From assembly GCF_009363095.1 (NCBI RefSeq), contig NZ_CP045296.1, forward strand, positions 434,001 to 498,000: a stretch of DNA of 64,000 nt, given 5' to 3'. This document shows, one piece after another, positions 23,002-32,272 of the stretch; positions within the stretch are counted from its first letter, which is position 1; every line of letters starts with the position of its first letter. Origin of the DNA: Paenibacillus cellulositrophicus (lineage in GTDB: Bacteria; Bacillota; Bacilli; Paenibacillales; Paenibacillaceae). A program made the translations under genes and the position numbers. The notes beneath the pieces were generated by a model. The model saw only the letters and a program-made list of their open reading frames with translations, was not told the origin of the DNA and did not search any database.

Positions 23002-25248
23002 ATGAAAACCGAGACGATACGAAGCGACGTAACCGTCATTGGCGGCGGGCTGGCCGGGGTATGTGCCGCTATTGCGGCGGCAAGGCTCGGCAGCCAGGTC
23101 GTGTTTGTGAACAACCGCCCGGTACTCGGCGGCAATTCAAGCAGTGAGGTGCGGGTGTGGGTGTGCGGGGCGACCGCGCACGGCATTAACCGGTACGCTA
23201 GGGAGACCGGCATCATGGGCGAACTGTTCGTCGAGAACCAATACCGCAATCCGGAAGGCAATCCGTATCTGTGGGATTTGGTGATCCTGGAAGCGGTGCG
23301 GGCGGAGCCGAACATTACGCTGCTGCTGAACACCGATGTGCATGAAGTCGAGGCGGACGGTCCGGAGGAGAACCGGACGATCCGGTCGGTGACCGGCTGG
23401 ATGATGGGCTCCGAGCGGCGCATCCGCATGGAAAGCCCCGTCTTTCTCGATTGTACCGGCGACGGTCTCGTCGGCTTTATGGCGGGCGCCCGCTGCCGGA
23501 TCGGCCGGGAAGCCTCCCGTGAATACGGGGAAGCGTGGGCGCCGGAGGAGGCGGACGGTATCACCTTGGGCAGTACGCTGTTGTTTTACACGAAGGACGC
23601 GGGTCATCCCGTCCGGTTCGTACCGCCTTCTTTCGCCAAGGACATTACGCAGACGCCGATTCCGATCAAGCGGGTCATCCGCAGCGGCGACTCGGGCTGC
23701 CATTACTGGTGGATCGAGTGGGGAGGCGAACTGGACACGGTCCATGACAACGAGGTCATCCGGGATGAACTATGGTCGGTTATCTATGGGATCTGGGATT
23801 ATATTAAAAATTCAGGGCGGTTTGATGCCGACGCCATGACGCTGGAATGGGTCGGTTCCATTCCGGGAAAAAGGGAATATCGCCGCTTTGTCGGCGACTA
23901 TGTGCTGAACCAGAATGACATCATCGCGCAGGAGCCGTTCCCTGACCGCATCGCCTTCGGCGGCTGGTCCATCGATCTGCACCCGCCGCAGGGGATGTAT
24001 GCCGAAGCCAGCGGCTCCAAGCATATGCACGCGGACGGCATCTACCATATTCCGTACCGCAGCCTGTATTCGGCGAACGTCTCCAACCTACTGTTCGCCG
24101 GCCGCAACATCAGCGCTTCCCACGTGGCTTTTGGTACAACGCGTGTCATGGCGACATGCGCGGTGATGGGGGAAGCGGCAGGAACCGCCGCTGCGCTCTG
24201 CGCGGCGAAGGGCGTGCCGCCGCGGGCCATTTACCGCTCGCATCTGCACGAGCTGCAGCAGACGCTGCTGCGCCTGGATGCGTCCATCATCGGCCTGCGG
24301 CATGAAGACGACCGGGACCTCGCCCGCCAGGCAAAGGTATCGGCCTCGTCGGTCCGCGGCAGCATCGGCGTCACCAAACCGGATTCAGCCTACCGGCTGG
24401 AGCGGGATGCCGCAATTTTGTTTCCGGTGGAGCCGGGGATGCAGGGACTGGAGCTGCTCCTGAACGCGAGCGGGGATACCCGGCTGATGGTGGAGTTGTG
24501 GGATACAGGACGTCCGGAAAATTATGTGCCCTGCACAAAGGTGGCTGAAGCCGAAGCAGCTGTTTCCAAGGGCGAAGCGCAGTGGATATCCCTTCCGCTG
24601 GCTTGGGCACCGGACACGCCGCAGAATGCTTTTGTCATCATCCGCAGGAATCCAGACATTAGCCTGTACCGGGCGGCTGAACCCCTTACCGGCGTCCTCG
24701 CATTTGAGAAGGGGGCGGTGCCTAACGCTTCAGCTGATTTGGAGGACCATGACGAGAATCAGCCCGTCGTGGCCTGGAGCATGAAGGCGCTGGTCCGGCA
24801 GCCGTTCTGCTTCAAGGTTCTGGGTACGACCGCTGCCTATTCGCCGGCGAAGGCGATTGGCGGATACAAGCGGCCGTTCGGCGGACCCAATCTGTGGGCG
24901 TCGGATCCGATTGGGCCGGAGGACGAGACATGGCTGCAGTTGACATGGGAGAGTGAAATCACGCTGCAGGAGGTGCGGCTGACATGGAACGACGACGTCA
25001 ACGAAGACCTGATCAATCTGCATCATCACCGTACACCGTTCGAAATCATTCCTGAACTGGTCAAGTCATACCGGATCGAGGCATGCATCCGTGGGGAATG
25101 GGGCACGATCGCCAGTGTTCACGATAATCGGCGAAGAAGCAATCGGATCGCTTTGAATGAGCGTATTTCCGCCGACGCGCTGCGCCTCGTGATCGAAGAA
25201 ACAAACGGTGCCCCTGCCGCCGAACTCGTAGAGATTCGGGTATATTGA
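23002..25248 (+). CDS. FAD-dependent oxidoreductase with C-terminal beta-rich domain
   Basis: A 748-residue protein. Residues about 1-420 form an FAD_oxidored-type flavoprotein: dinucleotide motif VTVIGGGLAGVCAAIAAARLG, the NNRPVLGGNSSSEVRVW segment, FLDCTGDG, and the C-terminal FAD contact NLLFAGRNISASHVAFGTTRVMATCAVMGEAAGTAAALC. Residues about 440-748 are beta-rich and end in a discoidin-like sheet (WESEITLQEVRLTWNDDV, VEIRVY). There is no signal peptide, so it acts in the cytoplasm. Relatives are common in carbohydrate loci of Bacteroidota, Verrucomicrobia and Paenibacillus but their substrates are mostly unknown. Tight coupling to the permeases suggests it oxidises the imported sugar. A terminator follows. 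Confidence 0.82.
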   Translation: MKTETIRSDVTVIGGGLAGVCAAIAAARLGSQVVFVNNRPVLGGNSSSEVRVWVCGATAHGINRYARETGIMGELFVENQYRNPEGNPYLWDLVILEAVRAEPNITLLLNTDVHEVEADGPEENRTIRSVTGWMMGSERRIRMESPVFLDCTGDGLVGFMAGARCRIGREASREYGEAWAPEEADGITLGSTLLFYTKDAGHPVRFVPPSFAKDITQTPIPIKRVIRSGDSGCHYWWIEWGGELDTVHDNEVIRDELWSVIYGIWDYIKNSGRFDADAMTLEWVGSIPGKREYRRFVGDYVLNQNDIIAQEPFPDRIAFGGWSIDLHPPQGMYAEASGSKHMHADGIYHIPYRSLYSANVSNLLFAGRNISASHVAFGTTRVMATCAVMGEAAGTAAALCAAKGVPPRAIYRSHLHELQQTLLRLDASIIGLRHEDDRDLARQAKVSASSVRGSIGVTKPDSAYRLERDAAILFPVEPGMQGLELLLNASGDTRLMVELWDTGRPENYVPCTKVAEAEAAVSKGEAQWISLPLAWAPDTPQNAFVIIRRNPDISLYRAAEPLTGVLAFEKGAVPNASADLEDHDENQPVVAWSMKALVRQPFCFKVLGTTAAYSPAKAIGGYKRPFGGPNLWASDPIGPEDETWLQLTWESEITLQEVRLTWNDDVNEDLINLHHHRTPFEIIPELVKSYRIEACIRGEWGTIASVHDNRRRSNRIALNERISADALRLVIEETNGAPAAELVEIRVY

Positions 25249-25290
25249 TTGGAAGGTCAACGGAACCCATTATCGCAAAAGTACGGCTTG

Positions 25291-25324
25291 AGGCAGCCAT
25301 CCACCAAGATGGCTGCCTTTTAGT
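25291..25324 (+). terminator. Terminator of ABC cluster 1
   Basis: AGGCAGCCATC and GATGGCTGCCT form an 11-bp stem around CACCAA, followed by TTTTAG. Confidence 0.85.
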
Positions 25325-25455
25325 TAAGGCAAGCTAGATAGTTGGTCCTATGTCGAACCGCAGTATGAGACGATGTTCCCTTTTTGTTGGAAAACTGAAC
25401 CAAATTCGGGGTGATGAACGTAGTACCGAATAGTCCAACAAAAGGAGGTTCATTC

Positions 25456-27531
25456 ATGAAAAAAAGGATGGCATGGCTTCTGGCCGCCGCACTGACATTG
25501 ACTCCGCTGGTTCCCACCGCAGCGATGGCGTCCGGCACGGAAGCGACGGTTCCGGCAGCCAAGGGGCTTGAACAAATCGCCGCAGAGAAAGCGGAACTGC
25601 TAACGAAGCAGTACGGGACGATCAGCGTGCAGTACGCGCTCATCGACCAAGGGAAGATCCGAGTTTCCAGCCAAACCGGAACGAATGATCAAGGGGGCAA
25701 GGTTCCGCTAACGAGCGGCACGATGTACGGCATCGGCTCAACGAGTAAAATGTTTACGACCGCCGCCGTCATGAAACTGGTTGACGAGGGGAAAATCAAC
25801 CTGGATACCCCGCTTGTACAGTACATACCGGAATTCAAAATGAAGGATGAGCGTTACAAGCAAATTACCCCGCGCATGCTGCTGAACCATTCCTCCGGGA
25901 TTCAAGGTTCCAGCCTGAATAATGCGTTTTTGTTTGAAGACTCGGACCCTTACGCGCACGACACTCTGCTTGAGCAGCTGTCCAAACAAAGCTTAAAGGC
26001 CGATCCGGGCGCTTTCTCGGTGTATTGCAACGACGGCTTTACGCTGGCAGAGATCTTGGTGGAACGCGTAAGCGGTATGAAATTTACTGCCTTCGTTCAT
26101 CAATATTTCACCGGACCGCTGGACATGAAGAATACCAAAACTTCGCAGGATATGGTGGATCCTTCCCAAACGGCAGGTCTCTATTATCCCGGCATTCAGC
26201 AGCAGCTGCCGAACGAAACGGTGAACGTGATCGGAACGGGAGGCATTTATTCCACAGCGGAGGATTTGGCGCGGTTCTCGCAAATTTTTACCGGACAACA
26301 GCAGGGCATCCTGTCAGCCAAGTCGGTGGAAGCTATGGGTCAGCCTGAATACAAAAAAGGATTGTGGCCAAAAGATGCGGACAATTCCGTCGATTACGGC
26401 CTGGGCTGGGACAGCGTAAGGCTGTATCCGTTTAACGATTACGGCATCAAAGCAGTCGTCAAAGGCGGGGACACGATTCTGTACCACGCTTCGCTGATCG
26501 CCCTTCCGGATCAGAATATGGCTGCGGCTGTCGTATCATCAGGCGGAAGCAGCTCGACGAACCAGCTCCTTGCGACTCAGATTCTGTTGGAAGCGCTGAA
26601 AGAAAAAGGGACGATCAAAGAGATCAAACCGGACAAATCGTTCGGTAAACCGGTTCCGGCCAGCATGCCGGAAGATCTGAAGAAGGAAGCCGGATATTAT
26701 GGCTCGACCAATCAACTGGTCAAGGTTGACCTGAAGGATGGAATGATGTCCGTCTCGGTTCCGAATGTGCCTGAGTATCCTGCAGAGAAATATGTGTACA
26801 CTTCGGACGGAACGTTCGTAAACGAAGCGGGTACCGCGAAAGTCAGCATTGTGAAGGAAAAGAATGGCCTGACTTACCTATGGGTCCAGGAATACAGCAG
26901 CGTTCCTGAGCTTGGGCAAATAGCGTTGTCCCATTATCTGGCTCAAAAGCTGGACAGCAACCCGCTTTCAAAGGATACGGCCAAAGCTTGGGATCAGCGT
27001 GAAGGTAAAACCTATTATCCGGTGAACGAAAAATACACGTCAGTCATGTATTTGATGAAGCCTACGCTGGAGATCAAGCGGGCCCAAGATTTCCAAGGGT
27101 ATTTGAACGACAAAAAAATTACCGAACCGAATACGGCAGCCAGCGTTCTTCAGGTTCCGGGCATGGGCGGCCGGGACACGTCGGAATACAGCTTCTATAA
27201 AAAAGACGGAGCCGAATACCTGGAAGCTGCGGGCAGCGTATTCGTCAGCGAGGATCTGGTGAAGCCGCTGTACCATGGCAAACAATCGACCGTCAGCATC
27301 AAGGCGGATGGTTATGCAAGATGGTTCACGGTTCCGAAGCAAGCCGCCGGAAAAACGATGACAGTGAAGCTTCCGGTTGAAGGAGGATTCGTCGTTTATG
27401 ACGCCGAAGGCAAGCTCGTAAATATGAGTGAAGTCAGCGGATCTAACCAAGTTGTCCTGCCTAAGGACGGAACCGTTGTTTTCGCAGGAGACGCCGGAGC
27501 TTCGTTCGACGTCAAACTCGATAAAAAGTAA
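25456..27531 (+). CDS. Secreted serine hydrolase, beta-lactamase/penicillin-binding-like fold
   Basis: A 691-residue exported protein; the ATG follows AAAGGAGG. Residues 1-26 are a signal peptide (MAWLLAAALTLTPLVPTAAMA). Residues about 35-390 form a class C beta-lactamase-type domain with SxxK motif S95-T-S-K98 (GIGSTSKMF), Y190-C-N as the YxN motif and HSSG in the first loop. The remaining 300 residues are beta-rich, with no recognised motif, and finish in a KLVNMSEVSGSNQ-containing sandwich. Relatives include D-aminopeptidases, esterases and FmtA/Pbp4*-like proteins; true beta-lactamase activity is not implied. It is a single gene between terminators. The substrate is unknown. Confidence 0.85.
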   Translation: MKKRMAWLLAAALTLTPLVPTAAMASGTEATVPAAKGLEQIAAEKAELLTKQYGTISVQYALIDQGKIRVSSQTGTNDQGGKVPLTSGTMYGIGSTSKMFTTAAVMKLVDEGKINLDTPLVQYIPEFKMKDERYKQITPRMLLNHSSGIQGSSLNNAFLFEDSDPYAHDTLLEQLSKQSLKADPGAFSVYCNDGFTLAEILVERVSGMKFTAFVHQYFTGPLDMKNTKTSQDMVDPSQTAGLYYPGIQQQLPNETVNVIGTGGIYSTAEDLARFSQIFTGQQQGILSAKSVEAMGQPEYKKGLWPKDADNSVDYGLGWDSVRLYPFNDYGIKAVVKGGDTILYHASLIALPDQNMAAAVVSSGGSSSTNQLLATQILLEALKEKGTIKEIKPDKSFGKPVPASMPEDLKKEAGYYGSTNQLVKVDLKDGMMSVSVPNVPEYPAEKYVYTSDGTFVNEAGTAKVSIVKEKNGLTYLWVQEYSSVPELGQIALSHYLAQKLDSNPLSKDTAKAWDQREGKTYYPVNEKYTSVMYLMKPTLEIKRAQDFQGYLNDKKITEPNTAASVLQVPGMGGRDTSEYSFYKKDGAEYLEAAGSVFVSEDLVKPLYHGKQSTVSIKADGYARWFTVPKQAAGKTMTVKLPVEGGFVVYDAEGKLVNMSEVSGSNQVVLPKDGTVVFAGDAGASFDVKLDKK

Positions 27532-27586
27532 GGTATAATACGTAACCTGCTATCATCATTCATCATTTTATAGCGATTGAATGCAG

Positions 27587-27630
27587 AACCACCGCATCCT
27601 TCATTTACTAAAGGGGCGGTGGTTTTATTT
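27587..27630 (+). terminator. Terminator after the serine hydrolase gene
   Basis: AACCACCGC pairs with GCGGTGGTT across a 20-base loop; TTTATTTT follows. Confidence 0.85.
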
Positions 27631-27742
27631 TACAGAGGGAGCGAAATTCTGGCTGTAACTAACGAGCTGCCATTCACTTGGATTACCCGGCTCAAATACA
27701 GTAGAATAAGTAAAACCTAAGCTCGCAGGGGGCGGTCGAACA

Positions 27743-28423
27743 ATGAACAACAGTAAAGAGTGGAAGCAGGCCGAGCATGCACTATCTCGAATGGAAGTGC
27801 TGAAACAAGGCAGCAACGAGCCGGTGGCGATAACCGGTGAATCGGAGGATTTAGTCTGTATCGGCATCGGAACCGACGCAGCTGTGTTTGTATACGAACC
27901 GCTTCCAGCGTATGCATATAAGCTATACACGGAAGCTGCGCTTCCAAAGAAGCAGGCGGAAATTCATGTCTACAGCCGGCTGGAAGGCAGTCCGTTTTTT
28001 CCTGTGTTTTACGGATCAGGAGAACGCTATGTCGTCATCAGCCGGGAAGAAGGTATGACTCTGTATGATTGCCTCCTGTATGGAATCCCGGTGCCAAGGC
28101 AGGTCATCGACGACGTGGATGCCGCCCGTGCATTTGTTAGGAGCAAAGGGCTTAACCCAAGGGACATTCATCTGAAAAACGTGCTGCTTCAGGACGGGCG
28201 CGGGAAAGTCATTGACGTGTCTGAATATGTCCAGAGCGGAAACGATAAGCGGTGGGAGCATCTGGAATGGGCGTATGATAACGTATATCCGCTGCTGGAA
28301 GGCAAAAGGATTCCCTTATGGCTGATCGAAGCCGTGAAGACGGCTTATAACCATCTCGATCCGTTGAACATTAATTTACAGGAATTTTCCGAACGCATAC
28401 GAAAGCTTTTTATAAAAAATTAA
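27743..28423 (+). CDS. Protein-kinase-like protein (YrzF-like)
   Basis: A 226-residue cytoplasmic protein resembling the small eukaryotic-type kinase homologues of Bacilli. A short N-lobe contains VCIGIGTDAAVFVY and AYKLYTEAALPKKQAEIHVYSRL, where the Lys and Glu of the ATP site could lie. The C-lobe has LNPRDIHLKNVLLQDGRGKVIDVSEYV, matching the catalytic (HRD-x4-N) and metal-binding (DFG, here DVS) loops in compact form. The altered metal loop leaves activity uncertain. RBS is GGGGG. It is a single gene. The substrate is unknown. Confidence 0.68.
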   Translation: MNNSKEWKQAEHALSRMEVLKQGSNEPVAITGESEDLVCIGIGTDAAVFVYEPLPAYAYKLYTEAALPKKQAEIHVYSRLEGSPFFPVFYGSGERYVVISREEGMTLYDCLLYGIPVPRQVIDDVDAARAFVRSKGLNPRDIHLKNVLLQDGRGKVIDVSEYVQSGNDKRWEHLEWAYDNVYPLLEGKRIPLWLIEAVKTAYNHLDPLNINLQEFSERIRKLFIKN

Positions 28424-28435
28424 TTGGCCTGCCTC

Positions 28436-28467
28436 TTGACCCTCACATTAGTGTCAGGGTTTACAAT
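28436..28467 (+). promoter_or_regulatory. MerR-type promoter/operator of the merR-thioredoxin operon
   Basis: TTGACC (28436-28441) and TACAAT (28462-28467) are separated by 20 bp, longer than the 17 bp optimum. A dyad with ACCCT and AGGGT arms lies in the spacer. Overlong spacers with a central dyad are the hallmark of promoters that MerR-family activators untwist; here the regulator probably controls its own operon. Confidence 0.75.
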
Positions 28468-28502
28468 AAAGACCTACCGGGCAGGAAGGAGGAGATGGGG
28501 AC

Positions 28503-28877
28503 TTGAACATTGGAGAATTGGCGGAGCGGACCGGTGTTAGCATTCGCTCCCTTCGTTACTATGAACAAAAGGGGCTGCTTACGCCGCTGCGAAAGGAGAA
28601 CGGGTACAGGGAATATACCCCGTTTGCGGTCGAGCAGGTGCAGGCCATTCAGCTGTATTTGAACCTTGGATTGTCTACTGACGAAATATCCGGAATATTG
28701 CAGTGTGTCTTGCAGAATAAAGAAGCCTTTTGTAAAGATGTGCTGCCGATCTACCAGCAAAAGCTTCAGGAGATCGATAAACAGATCCAGGTGCTGACCA
28801 GCATCCGGGCCAATTTGACCGAGCGCATCGATTCCATCCTGCTCGAACGATCCCTATCCGGTCAGGAGGAAGGTTAA
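28503..28877 (+). CDS. MerR-family transcriptional regulator
   Basis: A 124-residue regulator starting at TTG after AAGGAGGAGATGGGG. The N-terminal winged helix is MNIGELAERTGVSIRSLRYYEQKGLLTPLRKENGYREYT; the C-terminal half is a dimerisation coiled coil (YQQKLQEIDKQIQVLTSIRANL). There is a single Cys near residue 62 (ILQCVL) and another in the segment EAFCKDVL, possible metal or thiol sensors. The stop directly abuts the thioredoxin ATG, so the regulator and thioredoxin are co-translated. A thiol or oxidative signal is the likely cue, by context. Confidence 0.9.
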   Translation: MNIGELAERTGVSIRSLRYYEQKGLLTPLRKENGYREYTPFAVEQVQAIQLYLNLGLSTDEISGILQCVLQNKEAFCKDVLPIYQQKLQEIDKQIQVLTSIRANLTERIDSILLERSLSGQEEG

Positions 28878-29207
28878 ATGAGTATTCAAGCGGTTAACGA
28901 TACGACGTTTGCGTCGCAAATAAGAGCCCAGGGAACCACATTGGTGGAATTTGGAGCGGTATGGTGTCCTCCCTGCAAGAAGCTGCTCCCCATGCTGGAT
29001 GAATTGTCTGAAGAGATGGGGGATCAGGTGCATTTTTTGAAGGTAGACTGCGATGAGTCTCCTGCTACCGCCAGCCAATATCAGGTGATGTCCGTTCCGA
29101 CGGTCATCGTGTTCCGCGATGGTGAGGCTGTCGAGAAGCTGGTTGGCCTTCGGCCAAAGAGCGTTTACGAACAGGTTGTATCCAAGCATAGCTTATCTAA
29201 AGCATGA
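28878..29207 (+). CDS. Thioredoxin-family protein
   Basis: A 109-residue thioredoxin with active site W29-C30-P-P-C33 in place of the classical CGPC, the cis-proline region MSVPTVIVFRDG, and a normal thioredoxin length. No signal peptide: a cytosolic disulfide reductase. The CPPC variant has a different redox potential from CGPC. It is co-transcribed with the preceding MerR regulator, which suggests an inducible role rather than housekeeping. Confidence 0.93.
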   Translation: MSIQAVNDTTFASQIRAQGTTLVEFGAVWCPPCKKLLPMLDELSEEMGDQVHFLKVDCDESPATASQYQVMSVPTVIVFRDGEAVEKLVGLRPKSVYEQVVSKHSLSKA

Positions 29208-29429
29208 GTGGTGAGCGAAGATGGGCCATACTTCCCGGCAAGAGGGATGGATCGTGGCCTCTGCAGTGAGAATTGATATTTAGCATGGATGTCACAAATA
29301 GGCGGCGGTTACGGAAGCATGGTTCGCATGCTGGCCGGTCGCCGTCTTTGTCTGTTTGGAGGAAGGAATAAGAAAACACAAACCGATCGATAAAAACGAC
29401 ATGTTAAACAGTGGAAAGCCTTGTTAATA

Positions 29430-29443
29430 TGTAAGCGATTTCA
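29430..29443 (+). promoter_or_regulatory. Consensus cre (CcpA) site before the beta-helix protein gene
   Basis: TGTAAGCGATTTCA matches the degenerate cre consensus TGWAANCGNTNWCA at every defined position. It lies 24 bases before the start codon, where bound CcpA-HPr(Ser-P) would block transcription when preferred sugars are present. Confidence 0.8.
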
Positions 29444-29466
29444 AAACAAGAAAGGTGGGATATGAT

Positions 29467-32154
29467 TTGACGGGTTGGAGGAAAAAGGTCAGCGCAAGTT
29501 TGATCGTATTGATGATCTGCTCCCAAGCGGCAATGGCCGGAGGGAGGCAGGCAGTTGACGCTGCTGCGGCCGAGGACGTGAACTTGGCGGTTGGCAGTAC
29601 GGCGACGGTAAGCTCGGGCTCGGGCAGCGCAGCGAACGCGGTGGACGGCAAAGGCGAAACGGTATGGCAGCCATTAGCCGCCGACAGAAAGGATGATATG
29701 AACGTGTGGCTTTCCATCGACTTGGGTAAGGAGGAAACCTTCAACAAGATGATGTTCAACCTGAACCGGGCAGACAATCTGAAGGATTACCAGCTGCTCT
29801 ATTCGAATGACCAGACGAATTGGAATGAAGCATTCAGCAAAAACAAGGATTTAAGCGCATCGGAAACCGCCAGCTTTGAGGCGGTCAGCGCACGGTATTT
29901 GAAGCTGAGCCTGAATCTCAGCAAAGACCTGAACGTGCAGCTATCCGAGCTGTCCGTGTATAACAGTACGGAGGCACCTGCACCGGCGGACCTTCAGCGG
30001 ATCTATTTTACTGATGCGGCCGGAAAGGAATACGCGAACAACAGCGAAATCCGGCTGAACAAAGGAGAAGAAGCAGCGCTGTTTTTGAAAGGTGAACTGA
30101 AATCCGGCAGCGTCGTGGACTTAAGCGAAGTGGCGAAAACCTTTAAATCTTCCACCATGGACGTGTCCGTATCCCCATCGGGAACCGTGACGGCGACCCA
30201 GGTCGGGGCTTCGCTGATGCAAGCGGTCGTACATACAACAGAAGACTTGAAGACAAGCGACCTCTGGGTGGTCGTTGATGATCCCGCAGCCTTTCAAGGT
30301 GAAGCCTATGTCGTGAACTCCATACTGACGCACCCGCGGATGAAGACGGAAATCGGACAGCCGGCCGTCATCGAACCGCAGGACGTTTATCCAACCGTGT
30401 CCCTGACGCCTACCGTAAACGGAAATGTCACAGGCGAATTGATTTATAACGGCAACAAGACAGTTGATGCCTTGCCAAAGACAGCGTTGTCTAAAGGAGA
30501 AGTGGTGGAATGGACGCCTGTGGGGAAGGCGGACCAGCAAGGTTCCTATCAGCTGCGGTTGACGGTTGAACAGAGCGGCAAGGAACCGGTGTACGAATCA
30601 TATTATTTTACCGTGCTTGATCCCAAAAGCGTTCCTGCGGGACAGAGCCAAATCGCTTTCCTGGGTAAAGACGGGAAAATGGTATACATCAGCGATTATC
30701 GCGGCAACCAAATTCTCGACTTCTCGAATGTCGGCTATATGGGCGGCGGTGTAAAGATACCGAACGTGCCTGTAAAAGCCACCGTATCTCCGGGTGAGGG
30801 AGATGATACCGCACGCATCCAGGCGGCGATCGACGAGGTGGCCCGGCTTCCGCTCGGGAAGGACGGGTTCCGTGGCACGGTCCTGCTGAAAAAAGGCAGA
30901 TATGACGTCGGCGGCACACTGACCGTCAAAGCCAGCGGAATCGTGCTGCGGGGTATGGGGCAGGACGAAAAAGGGACGCTTATTTATGGCACCGGGGCCA
31001 ATCCGCGCAATTTGATCGAAATCGGGGAGAATGTCGGCCTTACTTTGGACAGTGGCTCTAAGCAGACGATCTCCGATTTGTACGTGCCATCGGGTGCGCG
31101 AACCTTTCATGTGGAAGACGCCAGTGCCTATCATGTAGGCGACCAAATCGTCGTCCGCCGGATCGGGGATAAAAACTGGATTCATGCGATCGGCATGGAT
31201 TACATTTACAACCGTCCGGGCGGCACGGCAACTCAGTGGTCTCCGTTCAACCTGGATTTTGACCGGGTCATCACGGCCGTCGACGGCAATTCGATTACGG
31301 TCGATGCGCCGCTGGCAAGCGCGATCGAGCGCCAGTGGGGCGGCGGTGAAATCTACAAATACACGGATGAGGCCCGCATTCAGCAGGTAGGCGTCGAAAA
31401 TATGCGGGTGGATTCGGACTTCGATCCGAGCGTCATCGATACCGTCATGGATAACGATACGACCGACCCGTATTATGCGGACGAGAAGCATGCCGAGCGC
31501 TTTGTCGTGTTTAACAGTGTTAAAAACGGCTGGGTCCGAGATGTGACGGGGTATCATCTGTCGTACTCTCTCGTTCAGATGAGCCGCAACTCCAAATGGA
31601 TCACCGTGCAGGACAGCAAAATGTACGACATGGTCAGTATCATCACCGGCGGCCGCCGGTACGTGATCCATCAGATGGGCCAGCTGAATTTTGTGCAGCG
31701 GATTTACACGGAGACCGCGCGGCATGCGTTTGTCGTTGACAGCAGGGTACAGGGGCCAAACGTGTTTCTGGACGGAGAGGCGGTCAAAAATTATAACACC
31801 AGCGAACCGCATCACCGCTGGTCCGTAGGCGGACTGTTCGACAACATCAAGGCTCCGATTTCTATCCGGGACAGAGCCTGGCTCGGTAGCGGCCATGGCT
31901 GGGCCGGGGCCAATTATGTGAGCTGGAACACAGAGGGAGAGCTCACCTCCCAGCAGCCGCCAACAGCGCAGAACTATGCGATCGGCCATGTCGGCGAGAA
32001 GGTGCCCGGACTGGTTCCGAGCGACTATGATCCCCGTCCGCGCAGCGACGGATACTGGGACAATTACGGCCAGCATGTGACCGTTGAGAGTCTGTATAAG
32101 CAGCAGCTGGAGGAGCGGCTGGGCAAAAAAGCGCTGAACAACATACAAAAGTAA
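29467..32154 (+). CDS. Secreted right-handed beta-helix protein (pectate-lyase superfamily) with F5/8C domain
   Basis: An 895-residue exported protein. TTG at 29467 follows AAAGGTGGGA at a proper distance. The signal peptide spans residues 1-25 or so (SASLIVLMICSQAAMA). A discoidin/CBM32-like domain (residues about 35-165: NAVDGKGETVWQPL, RYLKLSLNL) is followed by Ig-like beta domains (about 170-360) and a parallel beta-helix from about 370, opening with GDDTARIQAAIDEVARLP and GTVLLKKGRYDVGGTLTVKASGIVLRGMG, the usual first coils of the pectate_lyase_3 family. Polysaccharide lyase or glycosidase activity is likely but the active residues are not identifiable here. The consensus cre site upstream supports a catabolic role. 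Confidence 0.78.
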   Translation: MTGWRKKVSASLIVLMICSQAAMAGGRQAVDAAAAEDVNLAVGSTATVSSGSGSAANAVDGKGETVWQPLAADRKDDMNVWLSIDLGKEETFNKMMFNLNRADNLKDYQLLYSNDQTNWNEAFSKNKDLSASETASFEAVSARYLKLSLNLSKDLNVQLSELSVYNSTEAPAPADLQRIYFTDAAGKEYANNSEIRLNKGEEAALFLKGELKSGSVVDLSEVAKTFKSSTMDVSVSPSGTVTATQVGASLMQAVVHTTEDLKTSDLWVVVDDPAAFQGEAYVVNSILTHPRMKTEIGQPAVIEPQDVYPTVSLTPTVNGNVTGELIYNGNKTVDALPKTALSKGEVVEWTPVGKADQQGSYQLRLTVEQSGKEPVYESYYFTVLDPKSVPAGQSQIAFLGKDGKMVYISDYRGNQILDFSNVGYMGGGVKIPNVPVKATVSPGEGDDTARIQAAIDEVARLPLGKDGFRGTVLLKKGRYDVGGTLTVKASGIVLRGMGQDEKGTLIYGTGANPRNLIEIGENVGLTLDSGSKQTISDLYVPSGARTFHVEDASAYHVGDQIVVRRIGDKNWIHAIGMDYIYNRPGGTATQWSPFNLDFDRVITAVDGNSITVDAPLASAIERQWGGGEIYKYTDEARIQQVGVENMRVDSDFDPSVIDTVMDNDTTDPYYADEKHAERFVVFNSVKNGWVRDVTGYHLSYSLVQMSRNSKWITVQDSKMYDMVSIITGGRRYVIHQMGQLNFVQRIYTETARHAFVVDSRVQGPNVFLDGEAVKNYNTSEPHHRWSVGGLFDNIKAPISIRDRAWLGSGHGWAGANYVSWNTEGELTSQQPPTAQNYAIGHVGEKVPGLVPSDYDPRPRSDGYWDNYGQHVTVESLYKQQLEERLGKKALNNIQK

Positions 32155-32213
32155 CCAACAGTTAGTTCCGGCTGAGCAGCATCCACAATTTGTTGAATGA
32201 AGCCAGACGATGA

Positions 32214-32272
32214 AGCCATGATTCCCATCCTATTCTCTTTAGAGTACGGCGGGCGGAATCATGGTTCTTTTT
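32214..32272 (+). terminator. Terminator after the beta-helix protein gene
   Basis: GCCATGATTCC pairs with GGAATCATGGT (one G-U) across a 29-base loop, then TCTTTTT. Confidence 0.75.

Noticed and set aside
30598..32148. Open frame of over 500 codons on the minus strand opposite the beta-helix protein gene.
   Set aside because: It has no RBS, no recognisable domain and lies opposite a gene with signal peptide, RBS and known folds; long antisense frames are usual in GC-rich DNA.
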